The position numbers were made by a program, and so were the translations under genes. Positions 23,004 to 29,535 of a stretch of 32,467 nt of DNA are shown here, one piece after another; position 1 is the stretch's first letter, and each line of letters starts with the position of its first letter. Source of the DNA: a virus. A model generated the notes under the pieces. That model saw only the letters and a list, made by a program, of their open reading frames with translations. It was not told the origin of the DNA and made no database searches. The DNA is taken from positions 1-32,467 of the IMG/VR virus record IMGVR_UViG_3300020201_000008; one strand, given 5' to 3'.

Positions 23004-24080
23004 CTATTTTGGTTTACAATCTCGAATTAATTCTAAAAGTTTATTGGAAATAATAACATACTGATTTGATTTAGTAACACCAGCAGCAGCATAAGCATCA
23101 GCAACACCAGCAACACCAGCATCAGAAGCAGCAGCATAAGCAGCATCAGCAGCAGCAACACCAGCAGCATAAGCAGCAGCATAAGCAGCAACATCAGCAA
23201 CACCAGCAACACCAGCAGCATAAGCAGCAGCATAAGCAGCATCAGCAGCAGCAACACCAGCAGCATAAGCAACAGCATAAGCAGCAACATCAGCAACACC
23301 AGCAGCATAAGCAGCAACATAAGCAGCAGCAACACCAGCAGCATAAGCAGCAGCATAAGCAGCATCAGCAGCAGCAACATCAGTAGCATAAGCAACATAA
23401 GCAGCAGCATCAGCATCATAAGCAGCAGCATAAGCAGCAGCATAAGCATCATAAGCAGCAGCATCAGCATCATAAGCAGCAGCATAAGCAGCATCAGCAG
23501 CAGCAACACCAGCAGCATAAGCATCATAAGCAGCAGCATAAGCAGCATCAGCAGCAGCAACACCAGCAGCATAAGCAGCAACATAAGCAGCAACATCAGC
23601 AACACCAGCATGAGTAGAAGCAGCATAAGTAGCATCAGCAGCTATTCGCGCTAGTCGTAATTTATCTAGGTCCAAAACATCTCTCTTCAACTCTGTTAAA
23701 ACTCCATCAATCGCTGCAATCGATTTTTCGGTATTAGCGTATTGACGTGCTTGTTCCACCATAAAAACTAACATTGGCATTTTAATACTGTTTAAATCTG
23801 CTCCGACATTAATGGCCTCAAGAAATTGAACAGGAAAGGTTTTAGCTTTTTCTAGTGGCAGACCTTCAAATATTTTATCTTCTAATCGTGCTAACCATTC
23901 TGGTACGCCTATTTCAGTTTCATAAGCAGCGTGATTTGACCCGTGAATGGTGCAACCGACAGCACAGCCCCTACCATCTTCCCAATATTGGCCTTTGATA
24001 ATCTCATCGGCTTTGGCATGTGCATTAATGCGGTCTAGGTATTTTTCTTTAACGTCATTACTATTTAAAAATGCTTCCAC
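23004..24080 (-). CDS. Ala-repeat protein with conserved N-terminal domain (358 aa)
   Basis: Starts with GTG after GGAG. Residues 1-145 form a conserved-looking domain with QYWEDGRGCAVGCTIHGS (about 31-48), YETEIGVPEWLARLEDKIFE (53-72) and FLEAINVGADL. I recall this domain from phage and bacterial proteins that carry Ala-rich repeat tails, but no function is known to me. Residues about 148-335 are almost only Ala, Tyr, Asp, Val and Gly. The tail should be helical, with Tyr and Asp at regular places. The C-terminal 20 residues are ordinary again. Codons in the tail are nearly all GCT, TAT, GAT, GTT or GGT. Confidence 0.8.
   Translation of the reverse strand: MEAFLNSNDVKEKYLDRINAHAKADEIIKGQYWEDGRGCAVGCTIHGSNHAAYETEIGVPEWLARLEDKIFEGLPLEKAKTFPVQFLEAINVGADLNSIKMPMLVFMVEQARQYANTEKSIAAIDGVLTELKRDVLDLDKLRLARIAADATYAASTHAGVADVAAYVAAYAAGVAAADAAYAAAYDAYAAGVAAADAAYAAAYDADAAAYDAYAAAYAAAYDADAAAYVAYATDVAAADAAYAAAYAAGVAAAYVAAYAAGVADVAAYAVAYAAGVAAADAAYAAAYAAGVAGVADVAAYAAAYAAGVAAADAAYAAASDAGVAGVADAYAAAGVTKSNQYVIISNKLLELIRDCKPK
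23078..23638 (-). repeat. Ala-rich codon repeat tract (imperfect units of about 54 and 96 bp)
   Basis: Within the preceding gene, an 18-residue unit AAGVAAADAAYAAAYDA(Y/D) occurs twice in tandem, and a longer unit of about 32 residues containing VADVAAYA and AAGVAAADAAYAAA occurs about three times. Every codon has the form G/T-N-T, so Asp, Val and Gly differ from Ala by one middle base. The tract is likely to vary in length by slippage or recombination. Confidence 0.85.
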
Positions 24081-24137
24081 TTATAACTCCTTAATCTTTT
24101 TAATTTCTTCAAAGGCTTCTGGCTTAAATATATTCAT
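24081..24137 (-). CDS. 18-codon frame coupled between two genes
   Basis: ATG 24137 overlaps the upstream stop (ATGA); an in-frame ATG at 24143 follows a GAAGGTGGG site. It encodes MNIFKPEAFEEIKKIKEL, an amphipathic helix, and its TAA directly abuts the GTG start of the Ala-repeat gene, whose ribosome site lies inside it. It may be a micropeptide or a coupling leader. Confidence 0.35.
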   Translation of the reverse strand: MNIFKPEAFEEIKKIKEL

Positions 24138-24385
24138 TTCCATAACCCACCTTCCTCACACTTAGATTTAAACTCTGCTACTGATTGAGGTATCGGTGAT
24201 ATTCGAAACTCTGCTATCTCGTGTTTCATTTCAGCGCAGCCTCGTGATAATTCTTTAGCTTGATGAAACTGTTCACTCATAGATGGCTTATTCAAGTGAT
24301 GTCTTTCTTGAAAAAGCATGTAAGCAATCAAGCATGGGAATAATAAAAGTAGTATCGAGCCAACAATCTTTTCACTTGTTCTCAT
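24134..24385 (-). CDS. Single-span membrane protein, unknown (83 aa)
   Basis: The frame opens at TTG 24412 on the previous stop, but ATG 24385 (MRTSEKIV) is more likely. Residues about 8-24 (VGSILLLLFPCLIAYML) span the membrane; the rest is polar with two Cys and many Glu/His. The topology (short N-terminus inside, tail outside) is like inner-membrane spanin or exclusion peptides; no motif decides. Confidence 0.6.
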   Translation of the reverse strand: MRTSEKIVGSILLLLFPCLIAYMLFQERHHLNKPSMSEQFHQAKELSRGCAEMKHEIAEFRISPIPQSVAEFKSKCEEGGLWK

Positions 24386-24408
24386 TTGTTTATCCACAGA
24401 ATTTAATT

Positions 24409-24594
24409 TCAACGGACTAACCTAATACCTAAATTCGGTATCAATCCGAAGCTTTGTAATATGAATAAAACAACACAAAGAATCACAAGCCCAACAATTA
24501 CATTTTTAAATGGCGCAGGCATTGGGATTTGTAAAACCAAGTAAGTGATTAGACCTATTACCGCTATAACTAAAACCATAACTAGCAATGACAT
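24409..24594 (-). CDS. Small two-span membrane protein, Thivi_2564-like (61 aa)
   Basis: AAGGAG precedes the start. Two transmembrane helices (about residues 3-21 and 32-49) flank the loop QIPMPAPFKN; the second ends in LQSFGLIPN. This matches the pattern of the small Thivi_2564-type membrane proteins found in phages and proteobacteria (hydrophobic helix, I-P-M loop, second helix ending near F-G-L). Function unknown; a membrane-perturbing role is possible. Confidence 0.65.
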   Translation of the reverse strand: MSLLVMVLVIAVIGLITYLVLQIPMPAPFKNVIVGLVILCVVLFILQSFGLIPNLGIRLVR

Positions 24595-24606
24595 GTTTTC
24601 TCCTTT

Positions 24607-24738
24607 TTAATTCCATTCATTTTCTGATTTACAAATTCGTTTACAATTTTCATCTGGCTTACATACTGTTTTGCAAAATTCATTTGATGCGCAACCAGAG
24701 ACACTAACTATGAGGAGTAGCAGAATTATTATTCTCAT
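24607..24738 (-). CDS. Small Cys-rich lipoprotein (43 aa)
   Basis: The peptide begins MRIIILLLLIVSVSGCAS: a short basic start, a hydrophobic core and the lipobox VSGC with Cys16, so the mature lipoprotein has about 28 residues. These hold four more Cys in the pattern C-x3-C-x6-C-x3-C. It overlaps the end of the upstream 62-aa gene by 35 bp in another frame; that overlap recalls Rz/Rz1-type nesting, though the partner here has no membrane anchor. It could be an outer-membrane spanin or an exclusion lipoprotein. The gene after it starts 13 bases later after AAGGAG. Confidence 0.65.
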   Translation of the reverse strand: MRIIILLLLIVSVSGCASNEFCKTVCKPDENCKRICKSENEWN

Positions 24739-24892
24739 CAGTTTCCCCATCTCTTAAGTTTAATGAACTTCCATCAACATTTTTGTTTTGCATCACCCAA
24801 AAGAGCTCTTCAGCCTGAGTAAACTCAATATTAAGAATCTCTGCAATTTCTTTGAATCTCATTGCATCTTTAAATTTAGACCTCTTTTGCAC
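24704..24892 (-). CDS. Small HTH-like protein, unknown (about 62 aa)
   Basis: Candidate starts are GTG 24892 (after GGGG, my choice) and ATG 24862. The core FKEIAEILNIEFTQAEELFWV looks like a helix-turn-helix, followed by a polar tail (GSSLNLRDGETDENNNSATP). It overlaps the helicase stop by 17 bp and the lipoprotein by 35 bp. A small DNA-binding or helicase accessory role is possible. Confidence 0.5.
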   Translation of the reverse strand: MQKRSKFKDAMRFKEIAEILNIEFTQAEELFWVMQNKNVDGSSLNLRDGETDENNNSATPHS

Positions 24893-26111
24893 GTTTAACC
24901 CCGATCTCTTGTTTTTTGTAATCAACGACAGCGATCTCGTGAATGTTGAGATTGTCTGAATTGTATTTTACTAAGCAGGCTTGATTTTTCTTTCCATGCC
25001 GATTCTTTTCAGCAGAAATTAAAGCGTTCGCTTGATTATCAAAAGCAGACTTTGAGTCATTTGATTTAAAATTAAGGATCGTGTGGGCTGTAAACGTGGC
25101 TCGGTGGCTTGATGAGACAAGGCCATCGCGATTTAATTGAGCAAGAAGTAAGACACATAAATTAAGTTCTTTAGCGATGTTTTCTATTTTCTGTATTGCG
25201 ATTTGAAGCAGTTTCCACTCAGGTATATTTTTAGAATAAACGAGATCTATCTTTTGGTCGTAATCAATCACTACGAAGTCTAACCCTGAATGCTTTTCTT
25301 TTCGCATCAGTGACTCGATTGATTGAAGGCTTAACGAATAACCTTCAGTGAACTTGATATTGTCACCATAGGCCTTTAAATCAAAAACCGCTTGCTCATA
25401 CTTAATTTGACCTTCGTATAGGTCCTTAAAGGATTTCTGAGTTGTTAAAACAACAAGCCTGTTTGTGATGTCCGCTAAAGCCATTTCCATGTTGATAAAT
25501 AAACATTTTGCTTTAGTCGCTGCACGCACTAGGAGGTTCAAGGCGAGGTTTGTTTTACCAAAGCCAGTCTCACCAAGGATCATGACGATTCTCCCCGGGT
25601 TAAAGCCACCAACCATTTTAGACAACATCTCAAAGCCTGGAATGATTACTCGCTCTAGACCTAGCCTTTGTTTTTCCAGAAAGGCCTCATACTCGGTCGG
25701 TAAAAACTCAGTCACAGTTTTAGTTTTAATGACTGATGATTGATCGATATCAAACTCCTGCAATAGCTTGTCACCAAAGTCAGGATGCGCCTGCAAGGAA
25801 AGACCTAATTCAGAGTATCGATAAGCCTTGTAAGCTTTTTGGAATTGATGACTGATTTCTTCTTCATCACCACCAACATTCTCAAGCGAGACGCCACCCA
25901 TCTCTAGAAATCTAATATCATCACCCATCTCTGAGAGCGCAGCTTTATGAGAATTATTAGCTCGTAAAACTAAATACTTTTTAACAATTTCAACATTCTC
26001 GAAATGTGGAAGCCTATTCCAGTCGATACCGGCAAGGATTGAAACTCTTTGAAATTCCTCGTCTACGAGGTACAAATATGCGATGTTATTTAAAAACTTA
26101 CCGAGTTGCAT
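24876..26111 (-). CDS. DnaB-like replicative helicase
   Basis: The 411-aa protein has the RecA-type ATPase core of DnaB-family helicases that unwind the fork: Walker A GETGFGKTN from residue 180, FINMEMA at about 205 (sensor/H1a), Walker B DFVVIDYDQ around 278-286, and VLLLAQLNRDG (about 320-330) as the motif H3 region with Gln325. The N-terminal 150 residues are helical and replace the usual DnaB N-terminal domain; they end in the linker FLPTEYEAFLE. It overlaps the initiator gene by 14 bp, with GGAG before ATG 26111, the lambda O/P-like order of initiator then helicase. Confidence 0.9.
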   Translation of the reverse strand: MQLGKFLNNIAYLYLVDEEFQRVSILAGIDWNRLPHFENVEIVKKYLVLRANNSHKAALSEMGDDIRFLEMGGVSLENVGGDEEEISHQFQKAYKAYRYSELGLSLQAHPDFGDKLLQEFDIDQSSVIKTKTVTEFLPTEYEAFLEKQRLGLERVIIPGFEMLSKMVGGFNPGRIVMILGETGFGKTNLALNLLVRAATKAKCLFINMEMALADITNRLVVLTTQKSFKDLYEGQIKYEQAVFDLKAYGDNIKFTEGYSLSLQSIESLMRKEKHSGLDFVVIDYDQKIDLVYSKNIPEWKLLQIAIQKIENIAKELNLCVLLLAQLNRDGLVSSSHRATFTAHTILNFKSNDSKSAFDNQANALISAEKNRHGKKNQACLVKYNSDNLNIHEIAVVDYKKQEIGVKRAKEV

Positions 26112-26889
26112 TGTACAACTCCAAAGCCTTGTTTTTTAATCTCGTGGTGATGTAGTCAGATTTTGAGATCCCAGTTTTTTCATCGGTCGTTTTCTCGTTG
26201 ATGATCGAGGTGAGATCGAGTTTTAAATCCTCTGGATTTCCGTAAACGTGAGCAAGTGTGGCTAAGAATTTGTTTTTGGTTTTCTTGAAAAGTGGACTTT
26301 TGATTTCACCGAAAGCATTTTGGCTTTGTAGAAAAGTTTCAATCGATTCGATGTCAGATGCTTTCGTTAACCAGACGTTTTGAAATTCGGATGAATTTAA
26401 AATTCTAAAAAAATCATTAACCTCTTCTTCTTCTTTATTAACTCTACCTCTAACTCTACCTCTAACTCTAATTAGTCGTGTGGTACCACACGACATGTCC
26501 TGTGGGGGTACTGTGGGGGTACTGTGTTCTAAGGAAATGAGTAACTTATTGTTTTCAATATTGAAACCGAGTTTTTCGAGCTTTTCTTTAGCGCGAACTT
26601 TTGCAGTCCATGAATCTTTAGACTCACCGTATTGAAACTCGAAAAACTGAACTATGAGAATTTCTTCAGCACCTTTTAAAAAGACAACCTTGTCACCAAA
26701 CCATTGTGATACCAGTGTGGGGGTACACTCAAAACCGAGCTGAAAACTTGCTAAATCGTAATCAATTTTTAGAACACCATGACTCTCGCACTCATCACAA
26801 AGATAGATCCATGTTAGCTTTGCAGTAACAGGTAAAGACCTAAACCAATAATTTCGCCATTTTTTAGTGTCAGTGAATCGTTTAGACAT
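26098..26889 (-). CDS. Phage replication initiator (O-like, winged-helix N-terminus)
   Basis: I choose ATG 26889 (MSKRFTDTKKWR), with GAGGGG upstream; a TTG two codons earlier is in frame. Residues 1-50 (KRFTDTKKWRNYWFRSLP then ESHGVLKIDYDL) match the N-terminal winged-helix region of phage replication initiators. A basic linker with RVRGRVRGRV and a Pro/Thr stretch (STPTVPPQ) lies near residues 123-150, followed by Glu-rich KEEEEVNDFF and a helical C-terminal part that probably loads the helicase. The linker DNA holds palindrome and direct repeats, the likely origin. Coupled to the downstream helicase. Confidence 0.8.
   Translation of the reverse strand: MSKRFTDTKKWRNYWFRSLPVTAKLTWIYLCDECESHGVLKIDYDLASFQLGFECTPTLVSQWFGDKVVFLKGAEEILIVQFFEFQYGESKDSWTAKVRAKEKLEKLGFNIENNKLLISLEHSTPTVPPQDMSCGTTRLIRVRGRVRGRVNKEEEEVNDFFRILNSSEFQNVWLTKASDIESIETFLQSQNAFGEIKSPLFKKTKNKFLATLAHVYGNPEDLKLDLTSIINEKTTDEKTGISKSDYITTRLKNKALELYNATR
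26440..26726 (-). other. Putative replication origin inside the initiator gene
   Basis: Three kinds of repeat lie together. A 12-bp unit AACTCTACCTCT is tandem at 26440-26451 and 26452-26463, with a 7-base partial third copy. A perfect 20-bp palindrome, GTCGTGTGGTACCACACGAC, covers 26475-26494. The 11-mer TGTGGGGGTAC occurs at 26501-26511 and 26512-26522 and again at 26716-26726, and its ends resemble the palindrome core TGTGGTAC. An A/T-rich, pyrimidine-rich stretch (about 26403-26440) flanks one side. This is the layout of iteron origins such as lambda ori in O. The function is inferred. Confidence 0.65.
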
Positions 26890-26945
26890 GAACAAACCCC
26901 TCTATTCCATCACCAATAACGCCTCAACAGATGATAGGCGCCTGG

Positions 26946-27043
26946 TCAGGGCTAGAAAGGGGTTTTAAATTACGAGAGGCTTAGCTATAGGACTTCAAGT
27001 CCCCCTTCGCGCACCAATCAAAACTTAAGGCTTCTAGCCCTGA
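26946..27043. repeat. 12-bp perfect inverted repeat flanking the attachment core
   Basis: TCAGGGCTAGAA (26946-26957) is the exact reverse complement of TTCTAGCCCTGA (27032-27043). The 74 bases between the arms hold the tRNA-end sequence. The arms could be integrase or excisionase arm sites, or form a long hairpin. The 5-bp hairpin GGACT-TCA-AGTCC overlaps the tRNA T-loop. Confidence 0.6.
26994..27016 (+). other. Candidate attP core: 23 bases identical in form to a tRNA 3' end
   Basis: The bases read as T-loop TTCAAGT, T-stem strand CCCCC, acceptor strand TTCGCGC, discriminator A and CCA, in exact tRNA spacing. The rest of a tRNA is not present: no GCGCGAA acceptor partner and no GGGGG T-stem strand upstream. 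A tRNA 3' end without a tRNA next to integrase sequence is the usual form of an attP core, because integration then restores the host tRNA. The host tRNA should start GCGCGAA. Confidence 0.75.
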
Positions 27044-27070
27044 AGAGGTTGTTCTCTCTGTTGAAAAGAA

Positions 27071-27175
27071 CTACCTGTATTTAATTAAATTCAGAACATC
27101 TTTCAAGTCATTTCTATCATCGTGCAAATACGTCATTGTTATTTTAATGTCTGAGTGCCCCATCATAAGGCATAG
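27071..27175 (-). pseudogene. int: Truncated tyrosine integrase, C-terminal remnant
   Basis: The frame from 27175 to TAG 27071 (34 codons) reads LCLMMGHSDIKITMTYLH and then a helical, charged end (DDRNDLKDVLNLIKYR). GHSDIKxTMxYxH is the C-terminal signature of tyrosine recombinases, with the box II His of GHS and the catalytic Tyr in TYLH. The frame is closed upstream by TAA, and the bet gene ends 8-10 bases further. The core with catalytic Arg and Lys is missing from the whole genome. ATG 27166 could give a 31-aa peptide, but no ribosome site supports it. Confidence 0.85.
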
Positions 27176-27185
27176 TTAAGAAAAA

Positions 27186-28058
27186 TTAATTTGGCATTTT
27201 CTCACTATGATCAAATATTGGTTCTGAAGCATCGTCTGATCTCAGAGAAGCTAAATAGGCTATGCCCATATCCATAAGATCTTGTGCTTTTTCAGTTAAA
27301 GGCTTTCCAGATTTAGCAGCACCATCTTGTAACCAATTCAAATATCCTTTTAATTCTAAATCTTGCATTTCCGAAAGTCGTTTTTCTTTATGCTTTCCGA
27401 ATTTGATTATGTAATCACCAGGCGAGGCAATGAACTTTTTCGCCTCTGTTTGCTTTGGAATATAACGCACAACTTCAGACATCACATCTTTAATGGCAGC
27501 TACATTACTTTGTGCGATTGATGGCTCAACAGCAGCCTGTTCCATCTCTTCGGTTGAATAAATACCTGACATCTCATTGGGAAAGGCTTTTCTAAGCGCC
27601 AATGCCTCGGCCACTTTTGCGATCATTAACGCTGGCATTTTATTCCACATGAAAGTAAGTTTTCCGGCTCGATCTTTTCCCGCGTATTCTTCAAACAATG
27701 CAATCGCAATTAATGGCTCGCGAAACTTAGTCTTGTAAACGCCGAGCTTGCATGCCTTTGGAGTTTCTTTTGAAAGCCATACGTCTTTCCAAACCCCATC
27801 TTGTCCGCACCACATAGGCGCTGTCTGGCCCTCGTAGGCACCAGATCTTTCAGCAATCAACCGAAGCCCATCAATCGAAGCCATAATGTTTAGCTTGCCA
27901 GTGTTCGGGATTGCATAAATCTGTCTCGTAATCGGGTCAAGCCCAGTGCGCTTGCATTGAATGGCAAAGTTTTTCAAATCGTCATTACTTAATTTGTTTT
28001 GATTTGCAATCAACTCTAAATTTTTATCGATGTAGTCTACGTGTGATAATTCGTTCAT
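27186..28058 (-). CDS. bet: Bet/RecT-family single-strand annealing recombinase with C-terminal DUF3820-like domain
   Basis: I choose ATG 28058, which overlaps the HNH stop (ATGA) and has GGAG before it; ATG 28070 is in frame. The N-terminal domain is typical of Bet: FAIQCKRTGLDPITRQIYAI, MASIDGLRLIAERSGAYEGQ, KMPALMIAKVAEALALRKAF and GIYSTEEMEQA. It anneals single strands for recombination or replication. An extra domain from about residue 205 contains DYIIKFGKHKEKRLSEM then GYLNWLQD, the FGKHKxK...YLxWL pattern of DUF3820-like domains. No exonuclease partner is visible. It is translated after the HNH gene. Confidence 0.9.
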   Translation of the reverse strand: MNELSHVDYIDKNLELIANQNKLSNDDLKNFAIQCKRTGLDPITRQIYAIPNTGKLNIMASIDGLRLIAERSGAYEGQTAPMWCGQDGVWKDVWLSKETPKACKLGVYKTKFREPLIAIALFEEYAGKDRAGKLTFMWNKMPALMIAKVAEALALRKAFPNEMSGIYSTEEMEQAAVEPSIAQSNVAAIKDVMSEVVRYIPKQTEAKKFIASPGDYIIKFGKHKEKRLSEMQDLELKGYLNWLQDGAAKSGKPLTEKAQDLMDMGIAYLASLRSDDASEPIFDHSEKMPN

Positions 28059-28525
28059 ATATTTCTCCATGATTTTCTTTTAGTTATGCTGTATATATTG
28101 CTCTCAGTTACGCTAAATATCTTTGCGATATTGGCACGCGATTCTCCAGTTTCCCATAAGCCTCTTATCTTTAAAACATCAACCGAGCGTAGTTTGCTCA
28201 AAGATGATTTCTCTCCGCTAGTCGTCCTTCCTTTTGTGTTACAATCCTGCATATTGTCTTTTCTTGTGCCTAAAAATAAATGATTAGGATTAACGCAAGA
28301 CCTGTTGTCACACTTGTGGCACACGTCGAGATCATTGAAATATATTTTATTAAAAAACATTTCGTATGAAAATCTGTGAGCTTGAACTGTTTTGCCTTTA
28401 AAGCCAAAACGTCCGTAACCATGAGTTCCGATCGCGCCAATCCATGTCCAGCATCCAGCAGACTGTTTTATTTTTTCAATAAAACGAACATGAGCAGGTT
28501 TTCTTGCATAAAATCCAGTGGGCAT
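28055..28525 (-). CDS. HNH homing endonuclease with C-terminal HTH
   Basis: The 156-aa protein has GCWTWIGAIGTHGYGRFGFKG (HNH_3-type start, about residues 23-43, shown in part), HRFSYE, then VCHKCDNRSCVNPNHLFLGT with the zinc/His-Asn-His residues, and DNMQD. Residues about 110-150 form a DNA-binding HTH (VDVLKIRGLWETGESRANIA then FSVTESNIYSI). Such free-standing homing genes cut unoccupied sites in related phages and spread. AAAGGA precedes the ATG. Here it sits between Gp157 and Bet and shares ATGA with bet. Confidence 0.9.
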   Translation of the reverse strand: MPTGFYARKPAHVRFIEKIKQSAGCWTWIGAIGTHGYGRFGFKGKTVQAHRFSYEMFFNKIYFNDLDVCHKCDNRSCVNPNHLFLGTRKDNMQDCNTKGRTTSGEKSSLSKLRSVDVLKIRGLWETGESRANIAKIFSVTESNIYSITKRKSWRNI

Positions 28526-28535
28526 ATTTATTCCT

Positions 28536-29000
28536 TTATGTATTAGATTTTAATTGAACTGATTTATTTTGTATTAACTTACAGCCTGGGATTTCACGGC
28601 CCATTTTCATCTCGTCTTTTATCGCGTCTTTACGGATCTCACTGACAATAATAGATCGCCTGTATTCGTCCGGTATTAAAGACTCATCCTCTATTACTAA
28701 AGAATGTGGGTTTAATTTATAAACATACTTTATAAGGCTACCCGTTATTTCAACCATACCCTCCTCGGACATCTCTTGCATAATCGAGTTTTCAGCTAAA
28801 GCGACTAATGCATCTAAAGTCTTGCGCTCGTTAGCAAGAGCTGTTTCCTTAGCCTTTAGTGCCTTAGCCTCACCCTGGATAAGATTAATAAGGTTAGCCA
28901 GGTGATCAACGGGGCTACTTGCTGGTAGCATGGTCTTGATCTTTTCCTTGAGGTCTTGAGGTAAGCCCACAGCAGATTTAACGATATCTAGGGCCTTCAT
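28536..29000 (-). CDS. Gp157-like (siphovirus Gp157) protein
   Basis: The 154-aa protein has a long helical N-terminal half (LANLINLIQGEAKALKAKET; AENSIMQEMSEEGMVEIT) and a C-terminal beta part SLIKYVYKLNPHSLVIED, then LIPDEYRRSI and KDAIKDEMKMGREIPGCKL. The last phrase, with IPDEY...K..IK...K.G..IPG, is the Gp157 signature. The role is not proven; these proteins sit beside Bet/RecT or SSB in recombination modules. The start overlaps the upstream gene (ATGA). Confidence 0.88.
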   Translation of the reverse strand: MKALDIVKSAVGLPQDLKEKIKTMLPASSPVDHLANLINLIQGEAKALKAKETALANERKTLDALVALAENSIMQEMSEEGMVEITGSLIKYVYKLNPHSLVIEDESLIPDEYRRSIIVSEIRKDAIKDEMKMGREIPGCKLIQNKSVQLKSNT

Positions 29001-29254
29001 ATTGCTACCGACTTTCCTTTAATTCGCTCTTCAGGCGTTAGCTCTTTAAAAAATGTTTCGATGTACTGTTGAGCTGCATTGTCATCGGCTTCGATCGCTC
29101 CAAGGTCGCCCCCATCCTGATCGATGCGGTGATAGACTGCATTCTCATAGACTTCATCCTCTGTATCGCTGCAAGCGTCTAGATCTAGCGATACAAACAT
29201 AGGGCTATCGTCCTCTTCGCTAAATGCTGTAATTTCGATGTTAAACCTACTCAT
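28997..29254 (-). CDS. Small acidic protein, unknown (85 aa)
   Basis: ATG 29254 has AAGGAG six bases upstream; the frame continues upstream without a site. The protein is acidic (SEEDDSPMFVSLDLDACSDT; GGDLGAIEADDNAAQQY), ending in a helical region (IETFFKELTPEERIKGKSVA). Beta strands at the N-terminus suggest a small ordered domain. Position, before Gp157 and Bet, fits an early inhibitor or recombination helper; the acidic surface would suit a DNA mimic, which is speculation. Confidence 0.72.
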   Translation of the reverse strand: MSRFNIEITAFSEEDDSPMFVSLDLDACSDTEDEVYENAVYHRIDQDGGDLGAIEADDNAAQQYIETFFKELTPEERIKGKSVAI

Positions 29255-29286
29255 AAAATTCTCCTTTAATTGGTTTCTATCTATGT

Positions 29287-29523
29287 TTAGTCGTTTTGTA
29301 GGTAAGCCCAAATTTTCTGATTAAGGGCCTCTTCTTTAGATGCATAATGCTTGCATAGGTACGCATAATCTTGCTTGACCCAAGCTTGAAAAGCCTCAGA
29401 CCACATCTCAAAGCATACGATCACAACGTCATTTTTATAGACCACAAACTCAACACGATCAACTTCGGTGACTTCAATAGTATGCTTTGTATGACTTTTC
29501 TTTAAAAGCTTGTTTGTATGCAT
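29287..29523 (-). CDS. First gene of the leftward early operon, unknown (78 aa)
   Basis: AGGAG precedes ATG 29523. It has a basic N-terminus (KLLKKSHTKHTIEV), a beta core (DRVEFVVYKNDVVIVCFEMW) and a helical end (ASKEEALNQKIWAYLQND). As the first leftward gene it would be the earliest made protein. A Cro-like fold is not evident; no HTH is seen. Confidence 0.68.
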   Translation of the reverse strand: MHTNKLLKKSHTKHTIEVTEVDRVEFVVYKNDVVIVCFEMWSEAFQAWVKQDYAYLCKHYASKEEALNQKIWAYLQND

Positions 29524-29535
29524 TTTGATGCTCCT

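Larger units (their letters stand above)
26890..27185. other. 296-bp gene-free region between bet and the initiator gene, holding attP and the integrase remnant
   Basis: No intact gene lies here. It contains a 12-bp inverted repeat around a 23-base tRNA 3' end, and the last codons of an integrase on the minus strand (all listed separately). Leftward early transcription must run through it to reach the replication genes. Confidence 0.75.

Noticed and set aside
23033-23635. A 200-codon minus-strand frame made only of Met and Leu runs inside the Ala-repeat gene
   Set aside because: It is the +1 reading of the GCT/GAT/TAT repeat and starts inside the real gene. Its composition is fixed by the repeat, and it has no ribosome site.
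23078-23638. CRISPR array or diversity-generating template in the repeat tract
   Set aside because: Repeats are imperfect, in frame, and without spacers; no cas gene, reverse transcriptase or adenine-biased variable repeat is present.
26936-27016. Complete tRNA gene on the plus strand
   Set aside because: Only the 3' 23 bases fit. No 5' acceptor strand GCGCGAA, no matching T-stem strand, and no D- or anticodon arms lie upstream.
27071-27175. A functional 31-aa integrase fragment acting as excisionase or split enzyme
   Set aside because: It lacks the catalytic Arg and Lys region and a ribosome site, and no other integrase part was found in the genome.
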